From the NCBI GenBank assembly GCA_963850525.1, contig CAWKLQ010000012.1, forward strand, positions 124,001 to 188,000: a DNA stretch of 64,000 nucleotides. Reading direction: 5' to 3'. This document shows, one piece after another, positions 14,010 to 22,275 of the stretch (position 1 is the first letter of the stretch; each line of letters begins with the position of its first letter). A model generated the notes under the pieces. That model made no database searches. It was not told the DNA's origin and was given only the letters and a program-made list of their open reading frames with translations. This stretch comes from JAEMQF01 sp963850525 (GTDB lineage: Bacteria; Pseudomonadota; Gammaproteobacteria; Burkholderiales; Burkholderiaceae_C). The translations under genes were made by a program, and so were the position numbers.

Positions 14010-14867
14010 ATGGTTTTCGCCGCCCTGCTGTGGAGCATGGGCGGCGTCGTGAGCCGGTTCCTCGAATCGACTGAAGGCCTGGAGATCACGTTCTGGCGCA
14101 GCAGCTTCGCTGCGCTGACGGTGCTCGCCTGGTTCGTGCTGCGCCGCGAGCACAAGCCCTTCGCCGCGCTCACGCGCGGCGGCAAGGCGGTGTGGATCAG
14201 CGGCGTGATGTGGGCCGTGATGTTCACGTGTTTCATGGTCGCGTTGTCGCTGACGCGCGTCGCCAACGTGCTCATCATGCAAAGCCTCGCGCCGGTGTTC
14301 ACGGCCCTGCTCGCTTGGGGGCTGCTGCGCAAACACGTGGGCGCGCGCACCTGGTTTGCGATTGCGATGGCGGCGGCGGGCATCGTGACGATGTACGCGT
14401 TCGACGTGTCGGGCTTGTCGGGCCGCCACATCGCCGGGGTGTTTGTCGCGCTGGTCATTCCCGTCGCCGCGGCGGTCAACTGGGTGGTGCTGCAGCATGC
14501 GGGGCAGAGAGTCGACATCAGCGTCTCGGTGCTGGTGGGCGGCGTGCTCTCGGCGGCGCTGTGCCTGCCGTTTGCCTGGCCGCTGCAGATGTCGGCGCAC
14601 GATCTGGCGCTGCTCGCGCTGCTCGGCGTCTTTCAACTCGGCTTGCCGTGCGTGCTCGTGATGCACGTCGCGCGCCGCCTCGCGGCGCCGGAGATGGCGC
14701 TGCTCGCGCTGCTCGAAGTCGTGTTCGGCATCCTGCTCGCGTGGGCCTTCGGCGGCGAGCGGCCGGGGCTGGCGACGCTGATCGGCGGTAGCGTCGTGCT
14801 CGCGGCGCTGGTCTTCAACGAGATGTCCAAACCTCCCGCGGCAGCGGCGGAGTCGGTGGTGGCGTGA
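14010..14867 (+). CDS. EamA/DMT-family exporter
   Basis: A 285-residue polytopic membrane protein with two EamA repeats and ten predicted spans. The first repeat begins MVFAALLWSMGGVVSRFLE; the second starts near residue 142 (IAGVFVALVIPVAAAVNWVVL). The family exports or exchanges small metabolites such as amino acids. The start is uncertain: homologues usually carry about ten more residues (here REHRRAVALM), which would need a non-standard start at CTG 13977 overlapping the previous stop. The downstream remnant on the other strand ends 7 bp away. Confidence 0.85.
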   Translation: MVFAALLWSMGGVVSRFLESTEGLEITFWRSSFAALTVLAWFVLRREHKPFAALTRGGKAVWISGVMWAVMFTCFMVALSLTRVANVLIMQSLAPVFTALLAWGLLRKHVGARTWFAIAMAAAGIVTMYAFDVSGLSGRHIAGVFVALVIPVAAAVNWVVLQHAGQRVDISVSVLVGGVLSAALCLPFAWPLQMSAHDLALLALLGVFQLGLPCVLVMHVARRLAAPEMALLALLEVVFGILLAWAFGGERPGLATLIGGSVVLAALVFNEMSKPPAAAAESVVA

Positions 14868-14873
14868 CGCCGG

Positions 14874-15160
14874 TCAGGCGCGTCGGGTCACGTAGCCATA
14901 CGCCAAGTTCGTCCGCCCCGCGCCATGCTTGGCGTACAAGGTTTTGTACTGCGCGAGCTGGTCGGTCTGGACTTCGGCACGCAACTGCGCCTTCACGTTG
15001 TACAGGCGCGCATTGTTGTCGCCGAAGATCGCGTTTTTTACCGCGCCGTCGGCGGGCCCCAGCGGGCTGAGCTTGTACTTCTTCTGCAGCTCTTCGGGAA
15101 TCTCCAGGCGGCGCAGCGCCTCGATCTGCCATTGCGGCGAGCCGAGCCGTGGGCACAGCA
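14874..15160 (-). pseudogene. C-terminal remnant of an amidohydrolase
   Basis: The minus strand encodes about 90 residues that match the C-terminal end of TIM-barrel metal-dependent amidohydrolases: SPQWQIEALRRLEIPEEL, the PLGPADGAVKNAIFG helix, NNARLY and a terminal GRTNLAYGYV. The rest of the enzyme (metal-binding HxH and catalytic Asp) is absent, and upstream sequence is instead the leader of the TRAP gene read on the other strand. It is a 5'-truncated relic. Confidence 0.65.
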
Positions 15161-15296
15161 TCTGTGATTCCAGACGCGCTCGGTGCACTTCTCCTGGGGA
15201 AACCGCGAGACGCGGGGCACGACCCGGTGCAAATGCGCATTGCGCTTTGCGTGCGCAGCCGTTACACACTCGGATCCATATCAGGAGCACGCCGAA

Positions 15297-16316
15297 ATGA
15301 ATTCCCGCTTCCGCACCACCCTTGTCCGCGCCATGATTTTGGGTGCAGCGTCGCTCGGTGCGTCGCTGGCACCGTTGTCGGCTCTGGCGCAAGCGCCGCG
15401 CCAGTTCAGCTTCGCCTACGACCAGCCGCCCACCACCGCCTACGGCATCGCCGCGGGCATCTTCGACGCCAAGCTCAAGGAGCTGTCGGGCGGCAAGATG
15501 AGCATCAACCAGTTCCCCGGCGCGCAGCTCGGCCAGGAGCCGGTGCTGCTGCAAAAAATGCGCTCGGGCGACATCGACTTCGTGATCACGTCGACCGCGA
15601 ACGCGTCGACGCTCGCGCCGCAGGCGGGCGTGCTGTCGCTGCACTTCATCTTCCGCGATCAGGCGCACCTGGCCAAGGTGCTTGCCGACCCGGGTGTGTC
15701 GGCCGCATTCCGCGCGATGGTGAAAGACCAGGTGCAGGGTGGCCAAGTGCTGGGCCTGTTGACGATGGGCTTGCGCAACATGTACAGCAAGACGGAAGTC
15801 AAGTCGGTCGCCGACATCAAGGGCAAGAAGATCCGCGTGCAAGCCACGAAAACCGAAGACACCCATTTCCCGGCGTACGGCGCGCAGACCGTGCACATGC
15901 CTTTCGGCGAGGTCTACACGTCGCTGCAGACGGGCGTGGTGAACATCGCCGAGAACGGCGTCAACGTCTACCTGGCGAACAAGCACTATGAAGTGGCACC
16001 GGTGCTGTCGCTCACCGAACACGAAGCCAACAACAACTGCCTCTGGGTGAGCGACAAGACCTGGAACAGCTTGAGCCCCGAGCAGCAGAAGTGGGTGCAG
16101 GCGGCGGCCGACGAAGTGGCAAAAACCGAGCCGGCGCTGGCGCTGAAGCTCGAAAAAGACTCGGCCGACAAGCTCAAGTCGATCGGCGTCAAGGTCGTCG
16201 AGAACGTCGACAAGTCGGGCTTCATCAAGGCGGCGCTGCCGATCCAGGACCAGCTCGCCGCCGAGCTCGGCCCGCACGCAGTAAAGATCCTCAAGCTGGT
16301 GCGCGAGGTCAAGTAA
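15297..16316 (+). CDS. TRAP transporter substrate-binding protein (DctP family)
   Basis: A 339-residue periplasmic protein with a signal peptide (about residues 1-32, LAPLSALAQA). It has the DctP/TAXI-like fold with SIAAGIF-type ligand contacts, GAQLGQEPVLLQKMRSGDIDF, VKSVADIKGKKIRVQATKTE and the family-typical EVYTSLQTGVVNIAENG segment. AGGAGCACGCCGAA precedes the ATG at 15297. With the two permease genes downstream it forms a Na+-driven high-affinity importer; a carboxylate such as a C4-dicarboxylate, sugar acid or keto acid is the usual substrate, and the exact one is unknown. Confidence 0.92.
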   Translation: MNSRFRTTLVRAMILGAASLGASLAPLSALAQAPRQFSFAYDQPPTTAYGIAAGIFDAKLKELSGGKMSINQFPGAQLGQEPVLLQKMRSGDIDFVITSTANASTLAPQAGVLSLHFIFRDQAHLAKVLADPGVSAAFRAMVKDQVQGGQVLGLLTMGLRNMYSKTEVKSVADIKGKKIRVQATKTEDTHFPAYGAQTVHMPFGEVYTSLQTGVVNIAENGVNVYLANKHYEVAPVLSLTEHEANNNCLWVSDKTWNSLSPEQQKWVQAAADEVAKTEPALALKLEKDSADKLKSIGVKVVENVDKSGFIKAALPIQDQLAAELGPHAVKILKLVREVK

Positions 16317-16425
16317 GCGGGCTCGATGGCTGCGCGGTGGCGCCAGGCGCTGCCGGCGCGGCCGCTTTGCGCCGCAGCGGCGCGTTCTTGGTGCGCCCGC
16401 TGGCGCGTTGTTTTCTGGAGGGCCC

Positions 16426-16983
16426 ATGGCCGACATCCGAGCGCTCGTCCTGCAGCGCCATCGGCACTTGAAGTGGCCGATTTTCGACAAGCTGGAAGCC
16501 GTATTGATGGTGCTGTGCGGCGTGTGCATCTTCACGTTCACGCTCTCGGTGTTCTGCGACGTGATCACGCGCACGCTCGGCTCGCCCTGGCTGTGGTTGC
16601 AGCAGGTGACGACGGGCTGCTTCGCCTGGGGCGTGTTCATCGGCATGGCCGCGGCAACGCGGCGCAACGACCACTTCTACCTGACTGAAATCACCAAGCA
16701 CCTGACCGGTGCGAAACGCAGCTTCATTGAAGTGGCGAACCGGATCATCGTCGTGATCGTCGGTTCGATGCTGGTGTGGTTTGGCATGCAGAACGCGCTG
16801 CACGACCTGGGCAGCTACCGCATGCCGTCGCTCGTGCCGCTGGCGGTTTACACCGGCATCGTGCCCGTGGCGGCGTTCCTGGTCGTCGTGTTCACGATCG
16901 AGCAGTTGATCAACGGCTGGAAGAACGGCTTCGAAGGGCCTGAAGACCAAGACAACACCCCGACGATGGAGCCCGCAGAATGA
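16426..16983 (+). CDS. TRAP transporter small permease (DctQ)
   Basis: A 185-residue membrane protein with four spans (LEAVLMVLCGVCIFTFTLSVF, WLQQVTTGCFAWGVFIGMAAA, and two more), matching DctQ, including the conserved R-R-N-D-H-F motif after the second span. It pairs with the large permease. GGAGGG precedes ATG 16426. The gene lies 109 bp after the binding protein and 37 bp before dctM, in the usual P-Q-M order. The acidic tail (EGPEDQDN) is cytoplasmic. Confidence 0.9.
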   Translation: MADIRALVLQRHRHLKWPIFDKLEAVLMVLCGVCIFTFTLSVFCDVITRTLGSPWLWLQQVTTGCFAWGVFIGMAAATRRNDHFYLTEITKHLTGAKRSFIEVANRIIVVIVGSMLVWFGMQNALHDLGSYRMPSLVPLAVYTGIVPVAAFLVVVFTIEQLINGWKNGFEGPEDQDNTPTMEPAE

Positions 16984-17020
16984 AAAACTCGACATCGCCC
17001 ATGCGCCCCAGGGGGACTCC

Positions 17021-18361
17021 ATGAGCAATGGCGCCGCACTCTGCCTGATGGCATTCCTGTTCCTGTTCTTCGGCTACATGGGGGTGCCGGTCACATTCGC
17101 GTTGATCGCCGGCGTGTTCATCGCCACCGCGTTCACGCCGATCAGCTTTCAGTCCATCGTCGGCCAGCTGTTTCACGGCATCGACTCGGAGACGCTGCTC
17201 GCGGTACCGTTTTTCCTGCTGGTGGGCGAGTTGATGGCGTCGAGCGACGTCGTGCACCGAATGATCCGCCTCTCGCAAACCTTGGTGGGTCACCTGCGCG
17301 GCGGGTTGGCGCAGGTGGTGACGCTGTTCTCGATGTTCTTCGCCGGTATCTCGGGCTCGTCGACGGCGGACGTGGCGGTGCTCAGCCGCACCGTCGCGCC
17401 CGAGATGGACAAGGAAGGCTACGACCGCGCCTTCACCGCGGCGCTGATCGCCTCCGCGTCGACGATGGCGAACCTGATTCCACCGAGCATCATGGCGGTG
17501 GTTTACGGCGCCACCGGCAATGTCTCGATCGGTGGGCTGTTCCTCGCGGGTGTCGTGCCGGGCGTGCTGATCGGCATCGGCTTGATGATTTACAGCTACT
17601 TCTGGGGGCCGCCGGGCTTCAAGAAGCAGCGCGCGCCGATGGCCGAAGTCCTGGTCGCGGCGCGCGGCTCGGCGCTGCCGCTCGTCATTCCCGTCATCAT
17701 CATGGGCGGCATCCTGACGGGCTGGTTCACGCCCACCGAAGCCGGCATGGTGGCCTGCGTCTACATCCTGTTCGTGCTGATTCCGGCGCTGCGGCCGGGG
17801 CATGTGCGTGAACTGCCGCGCGACTTCATGTACGCCGGGCTGCTCTACTCGCTGCCGCTCGCCGCGGTGGCGGCGGCGTCGGCGTTCGGCTGGATGGTCG
17901 CGTACCTGCGCGGGCCCGACATCGTCGCGGGTTACATCACGGGGATTGCCGGCACGGATCCGGCGATGATCATGTTGCTTCTGGTCCTGCTGTTCATCAT
18001 CGTCGGCGACTTCATCGACGCGGTGCCGGCGATCATCATCTTCATGCCCATCATCAACAAGCTCACCGAACTGGGCAACATCAACGGCCTGCACATGGGC
18101 GTGGTGCTGATCACCACACTCGTGTTCGGGCTCATCACGCCGCCGTACGGCCTGTCGCTGCTGGTCGCGTCGAAGTACGTCGGCGTGGGTTTCGGCAAGG
18201 CGGTGGTGCGGTCGTTGCCGATGTACGTGGTGTTCCTCGCGACGATCGCCTTCGTCGTGCTCTCGCCCAAGGTGGTGCTGGCGCTGCCGAAATACTTCCT
18301 GCCCGAATCGGTAGGATGCTTCAAGTCGCCCACTGGAACGGGCTACATCTGTCCCCCTTGA
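17021..18361 (+). CDS. TRAP transporter large permease (DctM)
   Basis: A 446-residue protein with about 12 spans, DctM family: FGYMGVPVTFALIAGVF, PFFLLVGELM, the conserved FFAGISGSSTADVAVL loop, NLIPPSIMAVVYG, TGWFTPTEAGMVACVY and a second half with VGDFIDAVPAIIIFMPI and FGLITPPYGLSLL. It is the Na+-coupled translocation subunit. GGGGGAC precedes the ATG. The last residues (KYFLPESVGCFKSPTGTGYICPP) extend past the usual end. The TauD-family gene follows after 22 bp and is probably in the same operon. Confidence 0.93.
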   Translation: MSNGAALCLMAFLFLFFGYMGVPVTFALIAGVFIATAFTPISFQSIVGQLFHGIDSETLLAVPFFLLVGELMASSDVVHRMIRLSQTLVGHLRGGLAQVVTLFSMFFAGISGSSTADVAVLSRTVAPEMDKEGYDRAFTAALIASASTMANLIPPSIMAVVYGATGNVSIGGLFLAGVVPGVLIGIGLMIYSYFWGPPGFKKQRAPMAEVLVAARGSALPLVIPVIIMGGILTGWFTPTEAGMVACVYILFVLIPALRPGHVRELPRDFMYAGLLYSLPLAAVAAASAFGWMVAYLRGPDIVAGYITGIAGTDPAMIMLLLVLLFIIVGDFIDAVPAIIIFMPIINKLTELGNINGLHMGVVLITTLVFGLITPPYGLSLLVASKYVGVGFGKAVVRSLPMYVVFLATIAFVVLSPKVVLALPKYFLPESVGCFKSPTGTGYICPP

Positions 18362-18383
18362 TCGCCCGCGCGAGAGGCTGACC

Positions 18384-19265
18384 ATGAACCCAACGACCGA
18401 TCTGCATCTGCCCTTCCAGGTGCGCCCGCTCACCCCCAAGCTCGGCGCCGAGATCACAGGCGTCGACCTCGCGCGGCCAGTGCCGCCCGAAGTGTTTGCG
18501 GCGCTGTACCAGGCCTTCCTGCGCTACCAGGTGCTGCTGTTCCCGCCGCACGACTTGCCCCCCGCAGCGCAAGTTGCGTTCGGCAAACTCTTCGGCGAGG
18601 TGCAGGTGCACGTGATGGCGCAATACCACGCCGATGGCTTCCCCGAGTTGTATCGCCTCTCCAACGTCGGCCCGGACGGCAAGCTCAAAGGCGAGCACCC
18701 CGACAAGGGCACACTCGCCTGGCACACCGACGGTTCCTGGCAGCGCGTCACGGGCCAGGCGACGATCATCTACGGTGAAGTGCTTCCGTCCAAGGGCGGC
18801 GAGACGCATTTCGCCGACATGTACGGCGCCTACGAGCGTTTGACTCCCGCGTGGAAAGCGCGCATCGCGACGCTGCGCGCCGTGCACAACCTCGACTTCT
18901 CGCGCACGCGCCGCCACGGCAAGGATTTGATGACGGAAGAGCAGCGCCGCGCCAAACCTCCGGTGGACCAACCCGTTGTTCGAGTGCACCCGGAAACCGG
19001 TCGCACCTGCCTGTACCTGGGGGATCACGCCGAATCCATCGTCGGCATGGACTACGACGAAGGGCGCGCGCTGATCGAAGAGTTGAACAAGCTTGCGATT
19101 CACCCCGACCTGAGCTACGAACACCGCTGGACGGCGAAGCAGTTGATCCTGTGGGACAACCGCTGCGTGCTGCACCGCGCGACCGACTACGACTCGTTCA
19201 ACGAGGCGCGCGTCGTGCGGCGCTGTACGGTGCTCGGCGAAGTGCCGCAGGGCCTGGCCGCCTGA
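18384..19265 (+). CDS. TauD/TfdA-family 2-oxoglutarate-dependent dioxygenase
   Basis: A 293-residue non-haem Fe(II) dioxygenase. The facial triad is visible as H114-x-D116 (LAWHTDGSW) and a distal His in CVLHRATDY, followed by the 2-oxoglutarate-binding Arg in VVRRCTV. The N terminus (PLTPKLGAEITGVDLARPV) is typical of TauD/TfdA. It hydroxylates an organic substrate such as a sulfonate, an aryloxyalkanoate or another carboxylate. The gene is 22 bp behind the TRAP genes, which suggests the transporter brings in its substrate. Confidence 0.9.
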   Translation: MNPTTDLHLPFQVRPLTPKLGAEITGVDLARPVPPEVFAALYQAFLRYQVLLFPPHDLPPAAQVAFGKLFGEVQVHVMAQYHADGFPELYRLSNVGPDGKLKGEHPDKGTLAWHTDGSWQRVTGQATIIYGEVLPSKGGETHFADMYGAYERLTPAWKARIATLRAVHNLDFSRTRRHGKDLMTEEQRRAKPPVDQPVVRVHPETGRTCLYLGDHAESIVGMDYDEGRALIEELNKLAIHPDLSYEHRWTAKQLILWDNRCVLHRATDYDSFNEARVVRRCTVLGEVPQGLAA

Positions 19266-19268
19266 AGA

Positions 19269-19466
19269 TCAATCCAGGCCCTGATCGCCTGCTGCCGGCG
19301 CGCGCTTGCGGCCGGTGAACATCGCAGAGATCAGGTTCTCGCGCTGCAGGATCGACGTGAGCACGACGCCGCCGACGTGCAACGGAACGAGCAGCACAAA
19401 CGACCAGCCGCTGACCTGGTGCACGAGGTAAAGCGCCGGGTCGCCCCAGAAACGCGCCAAGGGCAC
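19269..19466 (-). pseudogene. C-terminal fragment of a cytochrome b561-type protein
   Basis: The minus strand encodes about 65 residues resembling the last part of a bacterial cytochrome b561: LLVPLHVGGVVLTSIL (last span with a haem-ligand His), then QRENLISAMFTGRKR, a very conserved tail. The rest of the gene is missing; at 19480 the sequence turns into a palindromic repeat. The repeat abuts the break, so insertion or deletion at the repeat may have removed the 5' part. Confidence 0.65.
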
Positions 19467-19479
19467 GACGCAAGATATT

Positions 19480-19612
19480 CGTCATCCCGGCGAAAGCCGG
19501 GATCCACCCGTGGAAGTCGCGCGTCCAGCGCGTTCATTGCGTGCAACCGGTGGATCCCGGCTTTCGCCGGGATGACGTGGGTTCTCGGGCAAACCTCGAG
19601 GCCACATCTAAC
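19480..19612. repeat. palindromic repeat with one flanking arm
   Basis: CGTCATCCCGGCGAAAGCCG opens the unit and CGGCTTTCGCCGGGATGACG closes it at 19577, so the 98 bp can fold back. Beyond it, GGGCAAACCTCGAGGCCACA and ACGACAGCAACG match the right arm of the element at 36901-37082. The left arm is missing where the truncated cytochrome gene begins. Confidence 0.8.
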
Positions 19613-19688
19613 GACAGCAACGCGCCGTGAGCACTATTTGCCCGCCGCCGTTCGCCACACCCCTCAGCGGCCGCTCGAAGCGGACGAA

Positions 19689-20816
19689 TCAAATGCGCCC
19701 GATGGCGCGGCGAAACTCCATGCGCGCCATCATGCGCGACGACAGGTTGGCGCTGAACAGAACCGCAAACCACTGTTCGCGCGGCTGTACGAACAGCGCC
19801 GTGCCGCTGATGCCCGACCACGTCATCTCGCCCGTCGTGCACGGCATCGCCGAGGCACCCCAGTCGTGGCGCACCGCCAACCCGAGGCCAAAGCCAAAAC
19901 CCGCGCCGCAATAGCCGGCCGGGCCTTCTGCACCCTGGGGCAACTGGTTGCGGGAAAGCTCGGCAAAGAGTCTTTCGCTCAGCAGTCGCTCGCTGCCGAT
20001 CACCCCGCGGTTCGCGAGCAGCCGGGCAAAGGCGACGTAGTCGTCAAGGGTGCTGATCAGGCCGCCGCCACCGCTGGCCATCCAGGGTTGGCCGGGCTGT
20101 CGCTGCCCGATCGGCGGAATCGTCGCGTGCCACACGCTGTCGGCGGTGTGCGCGATCGCCAGACTGTCCGGGTTGGCTTTCTCGTCGGCAGCGATTTCGA
20201 AATTCGTGTGCTGCATGCGAAGCGGCGTGAAGATGCGCTGACGCAGCACTTCGCCCAGAGATACGCCTTCGATGTGTTCGACGATGCACCCCAGCACGTC
20301 GGTTGAATAGCCATAGCGAAACGTCGTTCCCGGCTCAGCCACGAGCGGCAAGCGCGCCAGGCGCTGCAAGAGCGCAGGGGAATCCAAACCGGACATGGCG
20401 GGGGTGATGCCGGCCTGCGCACAGGCGGCGCGCATCGCGGCGTCGGCAACTTCTTGCGGGTAGGCCAGGCCGGAGGTGTGGCGCATCAGGTCACGCACTG
20501 TCGGCGCGGCACGAGGCGTCTGCCCACCCTTGAGCCGCAGGTTTCGCAGCAGGGGCAGGTAGTCGCCCACCGCGGCGTCCAGATCCAACCGGCCCGCGTC
20601 GACAAGCATCAATGCGGCCAGCGTCACGACCGGCTTGGTCAGCGAGGCGATGCGAAAGCGCACACCCATGTGCATCGGCGTGTCGCCGTCCGGGCGGACC
20701 CGCCCCGCGGCGTGCCGTGCCAGCGTTTGCCCCGCGCGTTCCACATGCACGAGGGCGCCGGGGCAGTGGCGCGCGGCGATCTGGTAGTCGAGCAAGTCGG
20801 TGATCGGTGTGGTCAT
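19689..20816 (-). CDS. serine hydrolase (class C beta-lactamase/esterase fold)
   Basis: A 375-residue protein with the S58-L-T-K61 nucleophile motif (RIASLTKPV), a Y-G-Y-S motif in the place of Y-x-N, LMRHTSGLAYP, and a C-terminal GFGFGLGLAVR region with a W-S-G-I-S segment near the usual KTG position. It matches the EstB/beta-lactamase-related esterase group; the substrate is probably an ester or a D-amino-acid peptide, and true beta-lactamase activity is unlikely to be its main role. No signal peptide is visible. The start at ATG 20816 is where homology begins. Confidence 0.85.
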   Translation of the reverse strand: MTTPITDLLDYQIAARHCPGALVHVERAGQTLARHAAGRVRPDGDTPMHMGVRFRIASLTKPVVTLAALMLVDAGRLDLDAAVGDYLPLLRNLRLKGGQTPRAAPTVRDLMRHTSGLAYPQEVADAAMRAACAQAGITPAMSGLDSPALLQRLARLPLVAEPGTTFRYGYSTDVLGCIVEHIEGVSLGEVLRQRIFTPLRMQHTNFEIAADEKANPDSLAIAHTADSVWHATIPPIGQRQPGQPWMASGGGGLISTLDDYVAFARLLANRGVIGSERLLSERLFAELSRNQLPQGAEGPAGYCGAGFGFGLGLAVRHDWGASAMPCTTGEMTWSGISGTALFVQPREQWFAVLFSANLSSRMMARMEFRRAIGRI

Positions 20817-20896
20817 GGTGCTGGCGAATGGTTTGCCAAGCATAGGCTGTTACGCAGATCGTCGCCGGGGGACGGAATCGCGCCCGAGGTGGCGCC

Positions 20897-20910
20897 GTAT
20901 ACGCGTATAC
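20897..20910. promoter_or_regulatory. GTATACGCGTATAC palindrome
   Basis: A perfect 14-bp palindrome 25 bp before the start of the gene at 20935, and about 80 bp from the divergent serine hydrolase start. Its position between divergent genes and its symmetry suggest an operator. The regulator is unknown. Confidence 0.4.
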
Positions 20911-20934
20911 CCCAGAGGGGCCAAGGAGAATTCC

Positions 20935-21333
20935 ATGAACATGACTCGCAAAACATTTTGTGCGTCGCTCGCCGGCTCGACGGTGACGCTGTGGTTGCAG
21001 GGTTGCGGCGGCGGAGGCTATTCGAGCGGGGGCGGCGGCACGACGACCGGGTCGACTTGTGGTGCGAGCGGTCCGGACATCAGCGCCAACCACGGCCATG
21101 CGCTGACGATTCCGAAGGCCGACCTCGACTCTTTGACGGCCAAGACGTATGACCTCAGCGCAGGGAGCTTCGACTCCCACCTGCACACGGTCACATTCTC
21201 CGTCCCTCAGCTGGCGACGCTCAAAGGCGGTGGTTCGGTGACCGTGAATGCCCCCTCTCCAGCCGCACTTCCTGGCTACTGGGGCGCGCACGCCCACTCC
21301 GTCATCGCGACGGTCCTGGCGGCGTGCGCGTAG
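20935..21333 (+). CDS. exported hypothetical protein with Gly-rich linker
   Basis: A 132-residue protein with AAGGAGAATTCC before the ATG. The N terminus (MTRKTFCASLAGSTVTLWLQ) is a signal sequence followed by G-C-G-G-G-G, which could be a lipobox-like acylation site. A Gly/Ser/Thr linker leads to a compact C-terminal domain with NHGHALTIPKADL, FDSHLHTVTFS and GAHAHSVIA. The repeated His residues could bind a metal. Similar short secreted proteins occur in other betaproteobacteria, but I know of no function. Confidence 0.7.
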   Translation: MNMTRKTFCASLAGSTVTLWLQGCGGGGYSSGGGGTTTGSTCGASGPDISANHGHALTIPKADLDSLTAKTYDLSAGSFDSHLHTVTFSVPQLATLKGGGSVTVNAPSPAALPGYWGAHAHSVIATVLAACA

Positions 21334-21435
21334 CTTGAGTCCGCCGCGAGGACACGGGATTCAACTCGGCCGACACGTCGCGAGCCGGCATTTCCTGGGC
21401 CTGGGCACAATGGCGGCGCCAATGCCCCGCCCGCC

Positions 21436-22245
21436 ATGCCCCGCGCCCCGCTGCCAGATCTGCCGCAATTGATCCACCCCACCTCGCGCGCGTTGCGCGA
21501 ATGGTGGGGAGGCTGGCGCCAGGTGCTGCACTTCGGCGCGCAGCTGCTTGTGCTCAGCTTCGCGCCGTCGAGCTACCGCCGCGTGCAGCGGCACCGCATG
21601 CTGCACGCGATGTACCGCGCGACGATGCCGCTGCTGCCGAGCTTCACGGTGATCTCGGCGGTCGCCGCGCTCATCATCATCCGCATCGTTCTCGCCACGG
21701 CGCTGAGCTACGGACTGTCGCGTTACGCGCTCGACGTGCTCGTGCGCACGCTCGTGCTCGAGCTGATTCCGCTGTCCGCAGCGCTGTTCGCCGCGCTGCG
21801 CTACGCCATGCCGGCCGGCGAGCAGGTGCGCGCGATGCGCCTGCGCGGCGAATTCGAAGCGCAGCTCGCCGCCGGCCACGACCCGACGCGCGACCGCGTG
21901 CTGCCGCGTGCCGCGGCGAGCGCATTTGCTGTGGTCACGCTGGCCGTGGTCAGCGGTGTGGTGACCTTGCTGCTCGCCTACGTGTCGGTGTACGGCTTCG
22001 TGAGCTGGGGGGTGGAGGGTTTCACGCGCACGGTGGGCCAGGTGTTCAGCCCGGTGATCGTGCTGATCTTCGCCTTGAAGACGTTTTTCCTCAGCGTCGC
22101 GGTCGCGATCATTCCGATGGTGCCCACGCCGCACGAGGCCTCGGGCAGCGCCGCGCGCGTGCACGCCGACATCACGCGCCTGGCGCGCTTGCTCGCCGTC
22201 GTGTTATTGATCGAAATGGTATCGCTCGTGGGCAACTACTATTGA
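21436..22245 (+). CDS. MlaE-family lipid ABC transporter permease
   Basis: A 269-residue membrane protein with five or six spans and the MlaE pattern (a long amphipathic N-terminal helix, VISAVAALIIIRIVLA, VLELIPLSAALFAALRYA, and LRLRGEFEAQ-like loop after it). MlaE permeases move phospholipids between membranes together with an MCE protein and an MlaF-type ATPase. Here an MCE gene follows 30 bp later, then a lipoprotein gene. No ATPase gene is present on either side. Confidence 0.85.
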   Translation: MPRAPLPDLPQLIHPTSRALREWWGGWRQVLHFGAQLLVLSFAPSSYRRVQRHRMLHAMYRATMPLLPSFTVISAVAALIIIRIVLATALSYGLSRYALDVLVRTLVLELIPLSAALFAALRYAMPAGEQVRAMRLRGEFEAQLAAGHDPTRDRVLPRAAASAFAVVTLAVVSGVVTLLLAYVSVYGFVSWGVEGFTRTVGQVFSPVIVLIFALKTFFLSVAVAIIPMVPTPHEASGSAARVHADITRLARLLAVVLLIEMVSLVGNYY

Positions 22246-22275
22246 CGCCGCCCCAGCGCCATCCTCACCCCGCCC

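Noticed and set aside
15160..16667. Minus-strand frame extending the amidohydrolase remnant through the TRAP gene
   Set aside because: Only the last 90 codons resemble an amidohydrolase; the rest is low-complexity Arg/His/Leu sequence antisense to the binding protein and permease.
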